Of a DNA stretch of 64,000 nucleotides, positions 15,301 through 28,303 are shown piece after piece. Made by a program: the position numbers and the translations under genes. The stretch is from Liquidambar formosana (lineage: Eukaryota; Streptophyta; Magnoliopsida; Saxifragales; Altingiaceae), in contig CM077827.1 in NCBI GenBank assembly GCA_039720395.1, forward strand, positions 22,348,375-22,412,374, written 5' to 3'. Numbering within the stretch: the first letter of the stretch is position 1; the number at the start of each line of letters is the position of its first letter. Under the pieces are notes generated by a model. It ran no database searches. It was not told the DNA's origin and saw only the letters and a program-made list of their open reading frames with translations.

Positions 15301-18300
15301 ACATGGAGTAGCTGATTTTTTGACTCAAAGGGGTTAAAATGGTTGTCATGTGTATTTAGGTAACTCTGTTCAGATGCATCTGGATACATCTTTTTGAATT
15401 GTTGTTTCGAAAAGGTCACTTTATTGATGCTAAAGTAACAGAGCAGAGTGTTTTTTCTCCATGTCAGAGTAAGACATTGAAGTACTGAATGCTTTGCAAC
15501 AATATTTAGCTAATTGTCTCGTCGATAGGGCCTGAAAGAATTAATTAATAAATTTTTTTTTTTGGAATAATGTTTCATGTATTAATGTCCTTCAGTAAAA
15601 AGGAGAATGAAAATGTCAAATATCTAAACTCCTTAAAATAACATCAATATTTTAACTCAATGCATCTAGTACACCTCTTTATATTAGTGTTTCAGAAGGT
15701 CACTTTATTGAAACTTAATAGCTTAGGCTATTAGGTTGGAAACTTAACATGGTATCAGAGCATGTTGTTCTTAGGCCCGCTTTCGTTAATGAGCCCGTCT
15801 TTGTGGTCCACATGACCAGCTCATTTCTATCTAGTTAGGCTTGCACGTAAGGAGTGTTGGAAAAATACCACATCCCATATCGGTTAATTATAAAATTTGA
15901 TATGACTTCATATACTTGTTTGGTCCTTCCACCTAACAGCTTAGGCTTTTAGGTTGGACACTTAGCATGGTATTAGAGTCTGTTGTTCTCGGATCATTTC
16001 GTTTGTGAGCCTATCTTTGTTGTCCACGTGAAAGGCTCGTTCTTGTCTTGTTAGGTTGAGGGGGAGTGTTGGAAAGTACCACATCCCACAATAGTAAAAC
16101 TTAAAATTTGACATGGCTTCATATACCTGTTTGGGACCTCCACTTAATAGCTTAGGCTATTGGGTTGTAAACTTTATAGATGTGTCGGCATTGCAACTAT
16201 TCAAGAACTAGCTAAGCTAATAATCTGTTTATTAAAGAAAAGCTTATTAAAAAAAAAAAAAAAGGCGCTAAGCAAATAATCTTGATAAGCTTCGAGTATA
16301 AAGTTCTACTTTAAGTCTTAAAGGCTTCTTATGAGGTTTTTAGTCTTAGAAGTTTTTTTTTTTTTTTTTTCCTAAGATATCGAGGAAGCACTTCGGGCAA
16401 ACCTCAGGGCCATATAAGACCCCACATCCCATATAGACCAGGTAAGTCCAAGGCCCATGAGAACCATGGAACCTTGTGTGGGTAGCCCCAAGGACTTTAG
16501 CAAGAGTCGAACTTAGGACCTCCGCTTCGGATCCCTTGCCAACTGAGCTAACCCTTGGGTTTATGTCTTAGAAGTTTTTTATTAGGTTCATGTTGAATTA
16601 ACTGTTTCTTGAAAAATGTTGTAGATATCTCTAACTTGATTGGGTTAAATTCATATATGCAAATATTACCATTTTACAAAAGAAATGATTCCAATCTCAA
16701 AGAAGAACTAAAGAACGTGTTTTTTTTTTTTTTTTTTGTTGGTTGCCAATCTCAAAGAAGAATTAAAAAACATGTATTTTTCTTGTCAGTTTTGGTAAAG
16801 ACTGATTTTAGAATAATTATTTTGTGTGAAAATTTATTTTAGGTTTCCTATACTCGTGTTCTATCCTATTTGTGCATCTAAGTTCTAAGAACTTTATTAA
16901 TTTTTAGAGTTAATTAAAATTTTCAGTGGTCCGAGGGCAGTTTCTGTTGTAAATTCCTCATCAGAAAGGTTAGGAGGAGCAAAGGTAGCTGCAGCAGCTG
17001 TGGTTCCGGATGATGTGCCCAAAATCAAGGATGTGTTGCAGAGATGGAGTGATATTGACAAAATAGATCTCATCCTTACCCTTGGTAAAATTGTTGCTCT
17101 TCCTAACTGTCTGTTTCTTCAGTTGAGAATAGAAAATTTCTTTTTGCCATTTTGACCTCTCCTTTTTTTTTTTTTTTTTTTCTCTGAAAAATTTAATTTC
17201 TTAATTAAGGTGGCACTGGCTTCACGCCAAGAGATGTTACCCCTGAAGCAACCAAAGAGGTGATAGAAAGAGAAACACCTGGTCTTTTGTACGTCATGAT
17301 GCAAGAGAGTCTAAAGGTATCAACAACTTCATATATGTTGGCTACAGTTGCAAAATTTACCTTTATGTAAATTGTGTATACTTCTTTACGTGTCTTGTTA
17401 TTATTGTAAGTGTACAAGTATTGATTCTATAGTTTGGGTTGGGTGGAACTTCATTCACTCTAAAAATGGAGATAATTCATGAAAGTCTAAAATCAAAATA
17501 TCAATTGAAGTTGGAAAAAATTTTCAGGATAAATTTTCTTAAGGTGTGACTTATGTTTTATGTGACTGTTACAGTGTTTCTTACCACTAACTGATGTAAA
17601 ACCGCTTAGAAAGAAATAGGGGAAATGGAGAGAGAAGGGAAGAAAGATGGAGAGAAGGGGAGAAGAAGGAAGAGGGAAGGAGAGTAGAAAACCTACTAGA
17701 TTAGGGGGGTTGGAAAGAAGAAACCATATTCGTTAGGGAGGTTGGAGAAGAAGCTTATGTGCTTAATCAAATATCTTAGGGCTTATAACCCAAGCCTTAT
17801 ATAGGTGAAGCAAAAACACATAATAGGAAATAGCTAGAATATGGAAATAGCTAAAATATGGAAATAACCAATTCTACTAAATGTAACTAAATAATTAATC
17901 TTTCATGAATTATCTAAACCCTAATAAAGCATACTACTAAATAGTACTAATTACTGACTAATAATAACTAAATTACTAATAATAATAATATACTAAAATT
18001 CTTGCAATCTTGATTCCCATTTGCTGCAAAGCTTGTGAAATTTATCATCTCCAAGGTGTGCAATATGACAAAGCTGGGATTTAGCTATCAACCGGGTATG
18101 GAGCTTGACCATATATGGATCACCGAATGTCTTAAAGCTATCAACACTGAGGAAATCAATTTCTCCACTACAAATAAAGCATCCAAGAAGACAATAGAAT
18201 CCATAGTATTTGGAGGAGAAGCCACTTCAATCACATTCTCTTGAACTACCTGGATGGCCACATCTGAAGATGCTTCTTATTTATATTCCTTGATAGAATA

Positions 18301-20313
18301 ATCCCACATGACTTTTCGAGGAGAAACCACTTCGATCAAATTCTCTTGAACTACCTGGATGGCCACATCTGAAGATGCTTCTTCCTTATATTCCTTGATA
18401 GAATAATCCCACACATAGGAGTCATGTGAAGAATAGTATAGCGTTGCATAGTCTTTGGGACGAAACTCGTAGATCATTAGCATTTTCAAATCTTGCCATT
18501 AGGGAAAACAGGTATCACCACATTGAGTTCCATGCTCTTGAATTTGGTGGAACCAATTTGCAGCTTCACCCTTAATCTTGGGGGTATTTTAGGAAAGATC
18601 AATTATTTAGTACTATTTAGGAGTATCGGTTATTTCCATATTTTAGCTATTTCCTATTATGTGTTTTTGTTTCACTTATATAGGGCTTGGGTTGTAAGCC
18701 CTAGAATTCAGTTTTTGCATGTTTGCTTCTTCTCCAACCTCCCCAATGAGTAGGGTTTTCTCCTTCCTAATCACCCTAATCTAGTAGGGTTTCTTCTCTC
18801 CCCCCCTCTTCTTGTTCTTCTCTATTTTCTCCCCCTTTCTTCCTTTATCTCTCTATTTGGTTTATTTCTCTTGAGTGGTTTTACATTAATTGGTATCAAA
18901 GCAAGTTCTAATTCCTGGTATCAACAAGGTTTACAGTACTGTTCTACCAACAAGGTTGTCTCTCTCTTGTGGAGCCCTTCTAGCCTCTGTCACAACCAAC
19001 CAAGAAGCACAGTTGCACACCATCTGCTGCAACATCAAAACTAGAGCTGTTGTGAACTACAGTACACAAACCTAGGCCTAGTACAAACCAATCAACAAGT
19101 GCACAAGTGCACAACCCTGATTCATACCCTGTCAACCACTCAACCCTGCTTCAACCAACATCTCAAACAAAAGCATCCTCTGCCCTTTGTACACCAACAT
19201 GTCCTCATCCATCCAGACTCCATTGAGATTCAAGTCCATGGAATCGAAGAAAGTCTTACCATGACTACGTCCTCATGACTTCTTCCCGCGCAAAGCCCTC
19301 TTTCCCTGTTGTCCCCACAAGATCTTTGCCCTCTACCGCACAGCCCTTTTCGAGCAATCCAAGAAACCCTACTAGATTAGGGGGTTGGGGAAGAGAAATC
19401 CTTCTCGTTAGGGATGTTGGAAAAGAAGCAAACGTTCTCTATTAATTATCCATCAAAAACTTAATTTTAGGGCTTACAACCAAGCCCTATATGGTGAAGC
19501 AAAAACACATCAAAGGAAATAGCTAAAATACGGAAATAACCGATACTACTAAACATTACTAAATAATTAATCTTTCCTAAATAATCTAAACCCTAATAAA
19601 GTATACTAGTAAATAGTACTAATTATTAATTAATAATAACTAAAATATAAAAATACCAATAATAATAATATACTAAAATTCTTGCATCTTGATTCCCATC
19701 AAAAACATCCTTCTTTCTCTAGGATTTGCATCGGCTATGTGAAAGACAAGATACTAAGGCCGTGTTAGGAGCAGCGTTTTGGACACCGAAACATGCTGAT
19801 GTGGCTTTGAAGAACATTTTGGCCATGTTTGGATGGCAAAAACAGAAACTCGTTCAGGCCTGTGAAATGCGTGTGAAACCAAGGGTAAGGATTCATGCAC
19901 AAATCCTTAGCTTAGACTCTGAAGCACAGATACGGATACGAGATTCGATACGAAACGGATATGACGATTCGGCAATTCTAAAAAAATGTAGGATACGATA
20001 CGGCGGCGATATATTAATAAATAACTATTTTAATATTTATATTTAGTCTAAGACATCGATAAAGCCACAAATACAAAGATGTATGATAATATGACTTTAT
20101 TTTGTACACAGTACTACATTATAATAAAGCCACAAATACAAAGATGTAAACAATATTAGTGTATCACATATTCACATATCAACATAGCATCATTAAATCA
20201 TTAATAATCAATTAATCACTACTATAAAAACATACATATATATCCCATATGTATCACAAATATTTTGTTTTAAATTTTACCTTCATGCTTTATAAAAGTT
20301 TCATTTAAACTCC

Positions 20314-20345
<32 letters not shown>

Positions 20346-23300
20346 AAAATTTAAAAAACAATAATTGCGAAATGACCCCTAGTCGTATCCTGCCGTATCC
20401 AAAACATGTTGGTGCCGTATCCCCCCGTATCCGAACGTATCGGTGCCGTATCTGATGTTGTGACATTGTTTCGATACGTACGGAACGTATCTGATACGTA
20501 TCGAGGCGTATCGGTATCTGATACGTATTTGATATGGATTTGAGAGGGGTTTTGGAGTATCTGTGCTTCCTAGCTTTGAAGCTAGTTTAACCACCCAAAT
20601 GCAGGCCGTAGTTTTGAATGTTTAATGGAAGTTTGAAAATACCAATATTATTCTTATTATTTTCATGAAAGACAAGCTCTTTTATCATCTCTTTGAATAG
20701 GAAACCCTAGCTTTCGTCAGTAACAATCATTTAGCTATGATTACTAAAGAAATGGGTGTGCTAAAGCAAACACAAGTAGCTGAGAATGAATATCACCCAG
20801 TTCAATGAAATCAAATTAAAGTCCATTACTGGGGCTTTTCTTTGAGCACAACACTCTGAATGTTGAAAAACCTGTGAGCTCATCTCCGATAATATGAGTA
20901 GTAGGTTCTAATGCAAAAAATGGGTTTGGGACCATCCCTTAGCATTTTTCTTGTAATCCAGTTCTTGCAAGCTAGAGAGACTGAGCGTCTGTCTTTTATT
21001 GACTTCTCAATTCTGGAATTCGTTTTAAGATCTCATTGGAATCTGATGAGGCACAATTGAACTCGTTTGACTTGGGCGATTCCTTCTTCTTCTTCTTTCT
21101 TTCTTTCTTCTTCTCTATTTTTTTTTTTTCCTAAGTCCATATTGATTAAAAGCTAAAAAATCTATAACCTTAGAACTTCTTTAATAATGAAAAACTCAAA
21201 ACCCCTTTAATGTACACATACAAATATTTATATATATATATATATATATATATAGGATGATGATCATGTAAGCACGTGCTGATATAACTTATATCAACAC
21301 CCGCATTGGGAGTTGTACCTTGTGCATTAGTGGGATATGAGGTATATCGGACCAATGCAGGGAGTACAACCCGCAATGCATAGTGCTGATATAACTTATA
21401 TCAACACGTGCTGATGGGAATAACGGTGTATATATATATATATATATCTCTGAAAGAATTTGATCACATATGGGACGTCCTGCACCATCCGCTCCTGCAC
21501 TGTCTGCATGGATTGGACGGTGTGGGACGTTCAGCAGGGGATCATTATTCTATATACGAATGTATATGTATGTCTAATATATATATATATATATATATAG
21601 ACACTGGGAACTCTTTTTTTTTTTTTCCCTTGTTGTTGTTGCTGTTCTCATCGTTGTTGTTGTTTGTTTTCTGGGGAGAAATTCAAATGCTAGAGTAATA
21701 ACATGGAGATATCAGCCATGTAAACTTCAAATATTTCCAAAGAAGAAACATTTCCAGAGAAAGAAGTTTTGAAATAATGGCAGATATTTGTCATTAATGA
21801 AAAAATATTCAGCACCAAATAAATAAATAAAAAATGAAGAAATTATCAAACATTTACTCTCTTCACCAAAAGCCAGGCCTGCTCCTAAAGTATTTGTAGA
21901 TGGTGCTCTGAGTGATGGTACCATGTACTGAAAAATCTTGTATGTTAGGCTTTTCGAACAGAATTGTTTTCTTCATGTACTTTGTAGGAATGTTCTGTGT
22001 GTGTGTGAGAGAGAGAGAGAACTCAAAAGAGAAAGAGACTGAAGGGCTGGTTTTGGGGAAGAAAAGCAAAGCAAAGAGAACGTGCAAAAACCGTACTTGG
22101 ATTGTATTTTTTGATTTTGATCATTTATGCCAGTGTGTTAAGGGCATGGTACTTTTCTGTATTATCTTTTTTTAGTAATCAAGTCATGTATTTTTTTTTC
22201 TCTAAGGAAAAAAATTATTAGAAGAGTACTTTTTGTGGGTGAAATATTGTAAAAGTAATTCAACATATCTTTTATGCTGCCAAATTTAGGATTTTAAAAA
22301 AAGGCCATTACAAATAGGTTTTTGAAATCATTGTTACGTGAGTCTCCCCTTTACGGTGAATATAGTGGAAATCACAAGTGTAACAGCCGTTATGGTGCCG
22401 TAATGGTCCTTTACACACTGTTATGGCATTGTATACGGTCTGTTATACATATAAAAAGTCAGATCAGCTTGTTTTTTCTCACTTCTTCACTCTTGTTCTT
22501 CTATTTTCTCCCATTTTTCTTCATTCTCTTTCTCTTCCACCTTTGATTTACGAGATTAAAATATAGATTTGAAGGATTTGAAGCCAAAACTTAAATGCAC
22601 CTTCCTAGACACAAAACTAATTAGCTTAGAGTTAGACATCGTAGATCTAGCCAAGGATTTAAAGCCAAAAGTAATTAATAGTAATTACTAATTTCTAAAT
22701 AGTAATGGTAGCTAATATTTTAATTTACGCCTTCAAACTACACAACATGAAGGGCAAAAATCGTTCCGTGTTAATGTTCAATTATATGTAGATGGGGGTA
22801 ACCAAGGTTATTCTATTCAAGGGAGGAGAAGCAAGTGGTAGTGGTGTTGCTCCATATAGGCTTGCTCAAGTTTGCTTCTGAGGGCTCGATGTATGGGTGA
22901 GAGTTGGTAGAGGGGAGTGGATTGAGGAGGAATTGACGCACGTACTGTAAATCATGAGGAGAGGTTTTTTTTTTTTTTTGCGTGGTATAGTGCTTAGTTG
23001 ATGAAAGCCAAACCAAACAATTAAACGTACTTGCAAGAAAATGCAAGAAAGAGAGAGAAAATGAAGGAAAATGAAGGAAAATCTCTCATTTCTAGGGAGA
23101 GAAAGAGCTTAAAGCTCTAATTACGACTAAAAGTTGTTACAATTCTGTTAAAATGATAAAAAAACGGACTAAACCAACTCTAATAAACCTATTTATAGTA
23201 GATTACATGCTGAAATTACTAAAATTCCCCTATACAACTAACTAACTAACTAACCATATAGACTAATACATGCTAAGACAAACTAATATAAACTACTTAC

Positions 23301-26300
23301 AAGATAATACAAATTATTGGCAGCTATATTTAGGCACATCAGGACTCCCCCTCTAAAAGAAAACTTGTCCTCAAGTTTAGATAATGAAGTAGAAGTGGGT
23401 CTTGATGTAGCTTGTTGAAGTTCTCCCTTAGCACCACCCAAGCAAGATCTCGTGTTGAAAGCTGCTTCTTTCGTCGAACATCAGCACTTGACTTGTTTTT
23501 GACATTGGTTTTCTCAATATTGGACCTCTTGGAGGCACAAACATCTTGCATGAAAGCTGCCGAGTCTTCACTCTTGTGGTTCATCCTTGTAGGAAATGGT
23601 GAAGACGCTTCATCTAAGCCATTCGGAATCTTAAAACCATTCCATCCACTCCCATGCCCTAAGTCACAAGAAATGTAGCTTATAATCGTCACCTCTTCAA
23701 GCTGCCATTTCTGTTCATCCTTCTCTAAAGGAGTCATTTCAAGGGCTGCCGAGCTAGGAAGTGCCAAACCGGACTCCAAATCAAAGCAAGGTGGCGTATC
23801 ATGCATGGAAGAGGACTCGGAAGGCAAATCATGAACAAACTCATCATAAGATGGCTGCATCAACTCGCTAACAGCACTAGTAATCTCAAAATCAACCTCA
23901 TACTCTAGTGGAATTGAAGCTCTAATGCTACCACTATCATTCTTCCATAAGGCTTGTGGAAGGAAGTAGAGAAGTTGTTTGAGGCTTAGAGATCACATTT
24001 TCCTTCATGGGCAGCAACATGTATGCCCTCAACCAATCTTCTCCAAGATCATCACCAACTTCTTCATTTAAGGGTTGGTCATAGATGGGTTGCACTTTAC
24101 ACAGTTCAATCTCCGCTACTTCCTCCATCAAAAGCACTTTGTTGTGAGTTTCCGTGTCACCATGCTTGAAGCATGTAAAGTCACTTCCTTGGATTTGCCT
24201 TCCTACCTCAACACTTGAAAAATTAGACCAAGTGGGTAAAAATTCAGCCACCTCACTAGCAGGAGAACCTTCAAACTTTACTTGATCTGAACTGAAAGAA
24301 AATTATGACCACTGCTGTACCCAAAGACACCATTATTGACAGGGATCGAGACCTCAATTGTGGCTGTTATGGCAAGATAAAACTTCGAGCAAACCCTAGG
24401 TAGTTTTGATCCAAGAATAAGGCTATGATGGAGCTTCACACGTGAAAACTGGCTTCAACTACTACAACAGGAGACTTCGACCACTGCTAGCAGTGCTGCA
24501 ATCACTCTAGACGAACCCTAGGTGGGTGCAATCAAGGCTAGGGCATGTTCTCATCAACACGGCACAAGAACAGAGGAGAAACAGAGCAGAAGTATTCACC
24601 ACAGTGATCAAAATCCTTGTGCTCTGATACCAAATGATGAAAGCCAAACCAAACAATCAAACCTACTTGCAAGAAAATGCAAGAAAGAGAGAAAATGAAG
24701 GAAAATGAAGGAAAATCTCTCATTTCTAGAGAGAGAAGGAGCTTAAAGCTCTAATTACAACTAAAAGTTGCTACAATTCTGTTAAAATGATCAAAAACTG
24801 ACTAAACCAACTCTAATCAACCTATTTATAGTCGATCACATGCTGAAATTACTAAAATACCCCTATACAACTAACTAACTAACCATTTAGACTAATATGA
24901 GCTAATACAAACTAATATATGCTACTTATAAGCTAATGCATATTATTGGTAGCTATATTTAGTCACATCATTAGTTTTGGTGACTTCAGACTTGGAGACT
25001 CATCCTTTGAAGGTAGTTACAGTAGTACGAGTTACAAGCCATCATACTACCTAGTACCTACCTCCACCTATTTATCCACCCTTTGATTATCACCCCCCAC
25101 CACCGTTTTCATCATCATATATTGAGCAACCTCACAACTATCCCCCACTAATAGAGGCTTCTGGTTGTGGAATTCTATTTCATCCTCATGTTTCTCTACT
25201 ATATGAAGTTACAACAGGATGGAAGTAGTTGTGATAGGTAAGTATTATCGTTTGGCTTTATAAACTCTTATGAAGTATGAATAATTTAACATTGTTAATG
25301 TTTGGTGGCCAATTGGTGATCGGTAAGTATTTTCTAGAAATGTTTTTCTAGAAAGATTTTTCGTCTAGAAAATTATTGTTTTTGTTGAAGATATCCTCTG
25401 TTCTGTAAGGGTTCCAGAGCCAAATTATATTAGAAGGAGGTGGGTGTTTTCAAGGAAGTGGTGGCGATGGTGCGATCTAATGACAGAGGTAGGGCTCTCG
25501 TCTTCTCTGAATTTCCATTCAACCACAGTAAAGGTATGGTGATTATTCCAGAAGGTTTTGAGGCTAGTGGTTGGAGATTCTTCTTGAAGTCTCTGAAGAT
25601 CTGTTTGCAGGAAATATCTAGTGGTACGAATTTTGGTGTCCTAGGGAGGCAGCTCAACCCCCCACCTTCCTTTCTAAGTGTAGCGAAGTTGTCATCATTA
25701 CCTCTTGAGGGGATGTGTGAAGTGGATGCCGTGGATAATAGAGTCATTTTCAAGGTTAGTGAGAAAGAGGTTGAACGAAGAACGGGTTTCTTAAAATTGT
25801 GTGTTGAAGGTCGATTTATCGGTGACAAGGGGTTGATTTTTGTGATTGAGGTCTAGGCTTCGAAAGCATGGGGCGTTAGTTCTAATGTGAAAGATGAAGC
25901 TACTAGAATTCTGAATGAAAGCTGCAAGTCTAAAGGGGGTATTACCGTTTATTTGGACTAGTGGGGTTATAAGGTGGGTTGTATGGGGGTTTTATAGAGT
26001 GATGGTAAGAGGTGGATCCAAATTACAGGCTTACCTATTCACGTATGGTGTTGGGATTTGTTTAAGTCATTCGGCGATTTTTGTGGTGGGTTTGTTGAAG
26101 TCGATGTTGATTGGGAGGGAGATGGGATAAAGTTAGATTGTTGGTTCGTAATATAGGCTCTATCCCTAGGTTTGTGGAGGTCTCAGCTTTAGGCGTTTGT
26201 TATAGAGTCCAAATCATCGAAGAATCCTCTCCTTTCCTGATGCCGGTCCAAAATTTCTTTGGTGGTAGGAGTCACAACCATGTTGATTTGCAGGTGGGAA

Positions 26301-27088
26301 AACAATACTCAATGGCGAATGGAGTTGGTGCAGGCAATAGTGATCGGAGGTCCATCTATGGTGATAGAGGTAGAAGATGGGTAGTGAAGCACACGCGCTG
26401 GAAGTGTTTAGGCGAGGATCGAGCAGTGGTGGTTGGTGAGGGCAGGCAACATGGCAAAAAAATGGTGGATGTTTGTATAGGGGCTAGTAGCAGATTTTTG
26501 AATTATGTATCTGATTTGAGGAGAGAGGATTTGTCTATTTCTCATGGGGGGAAAGGTAAAAAGATCATGTGTGAGGCACATGAGTCCAATTTTGGGATGG
26601 ATTTGGGTTTGGGCCATGGTGAGTGTTTTAGTGGGAAAGGGGATGGGCCATCTTCTTCCTCTGCATCTAGGCTTGTCCTTGATTCTATTGCTGTGGCCCA
26701 ATTCTCTTTTTCTCCCTATCTCAAAGCCCCTCCCCCTATTTCGTTTTTGTTTTTTAGTGCAGAGACCAAAGTCTCCAATTGTTGAATGTGTAAGGAATTG
26801 GTGTGGAGAGAAATACTACGATGCAGAACATAATGAATAACAAAAAGATCATAATACAATTTCTTAAAGCCCATAAATCTGATTGTGGTTCATACAAAAC
26901 ATAAAACCCTAACTAGAAGAAGGGTTAGAGCACTTATAGTTGATTCAAGTCTTCAAACTCCAAGCTTTTGAATTTCTGGACAGCAATGGTTGAGGAGCAC
27001 AAGTGTCCTGCCTCTAAAATAGTATCCACACCTAGTAAAGGCCTTCAAGCTTCCTTCTAATTCCCCTTGTTGAATGCTAGAAGAGGAG

Positions 27089-27130
<42 letters not shown>

Positions 27131-28255
27131 CCTCAAAATTTGGCCAAGGTTGAGGGAGAAAGTGAACTTCAGTTGGTGGAAAGCACATGCTAGTGTGCTA
27201 TTTATAGACCACCATGCTAGGGCCGGCTATGGGGAATCCTACCAAGTGTGGGATTTGCAATTTTCCCAAAATTTCATATTAACCGCTATAATTTACATCT
27301 AATGCAACTAAGGCCTTAAAGAACTATTCTTATACACTCTTGCCCTTTCTCTCAAAGTTTTAAAGTCCCTCTTTGCATCTTTGGTGTGTGACCTATTGGG
27401 TTCACATCATCGAGTAGTAGGAATAACACAAGATGTGCACAATGTAACACTTTCCATTAAGGGTCTAATTGGAACATTTTCCAATTCTTTAATTGATTAT
27501 AACTGACTTATATCAATTAGGGCTTCTACTAATCATGAGTAACATCTAGCAATGGGCTCATGGTGTAGTCCTCAATGAGGTGAATATAAATATCGAACAA
27601 AAAACCCTTCAATTACAGTTTAAAGTTACAATTATATCCTTTCATCATAAATAATGTCTCTGATTAAATTAATAGGACATGGAAGTCTGTCAAGTTCCTA
27701 GTTCAATACATTTATGAACCTACCCAAAATATCAACTCATAAGATGCACTATGAAAACCCTTTTTATGATCATCATCATGCCGTGGCCACAGATTCACAT
27801 AAGTTATATTTATGAGTGTTCTTATGAGAACATTCTCTCCCTTTTCTTAAGAGTGATAGATCCTTTGTTGATCATTCATATGCCTTCACACATGAAGTAG
27901 TGGAGCCAATGAATACCCTTGTAAACCCCATACAGTCAGTGCTATTAAACTCCCAAAGCTTCATGCATAAGACAACCATGGTGTCTTAGGTGTAAGGATT
28001 ACTTGTATCACTGCAATTATGAAAAACTGATTGACAGGCAAGTAGAAACTCCATTTCAGTTTATCTCAAATTAAGATGGTTACATTCAGTGTACCTGTTC
28101 TTATAACAAGCACCCACATGTTTGTTTTAGTTTCTCCACACAAATAGCTTGAAACTAGCTATCCTCCTATAGAGTTAACATAACATGTGCTAGTCATTTG
28201 GTTTCATTATTATCCATCATAGTGACCCTTCAACTAGAAATGATTTAGGAGTTTA

Positions 28256-28303
<48 letters not shown>

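Larger units (their letters stand above)
15023..16926 (+). other. CNX1 intron with TRIM array and SINE
   Basis: Donor gtatgc after CGGAG, acceptor ttttcag before 16927; the split codon AG|T gives the S of PDRSGPRAV. Apart from the TRIM array and SINE, 15030-15710 and 16580-16920 are AT-rich with no recognisable content. Confidence 0.75.

Noticed and set aside
21408..22175. ORFs of 74-96 codons with YIYIYI and RERENS runs
   Set aside because: They are translations of (TA)n and (GA)n microsatellites and flanking non-coding DNA.
23412..23678. 88-codon plus-strand ORF
   Set aside because: It is antisense to the open stretch of the non-autonomous LTR element and has no domain.
28256..28298. (TA)n run as a CRISPR-like or satellite array
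   Set aside because: It is a plain dinucleotide microsatellite inside the solo LTR.
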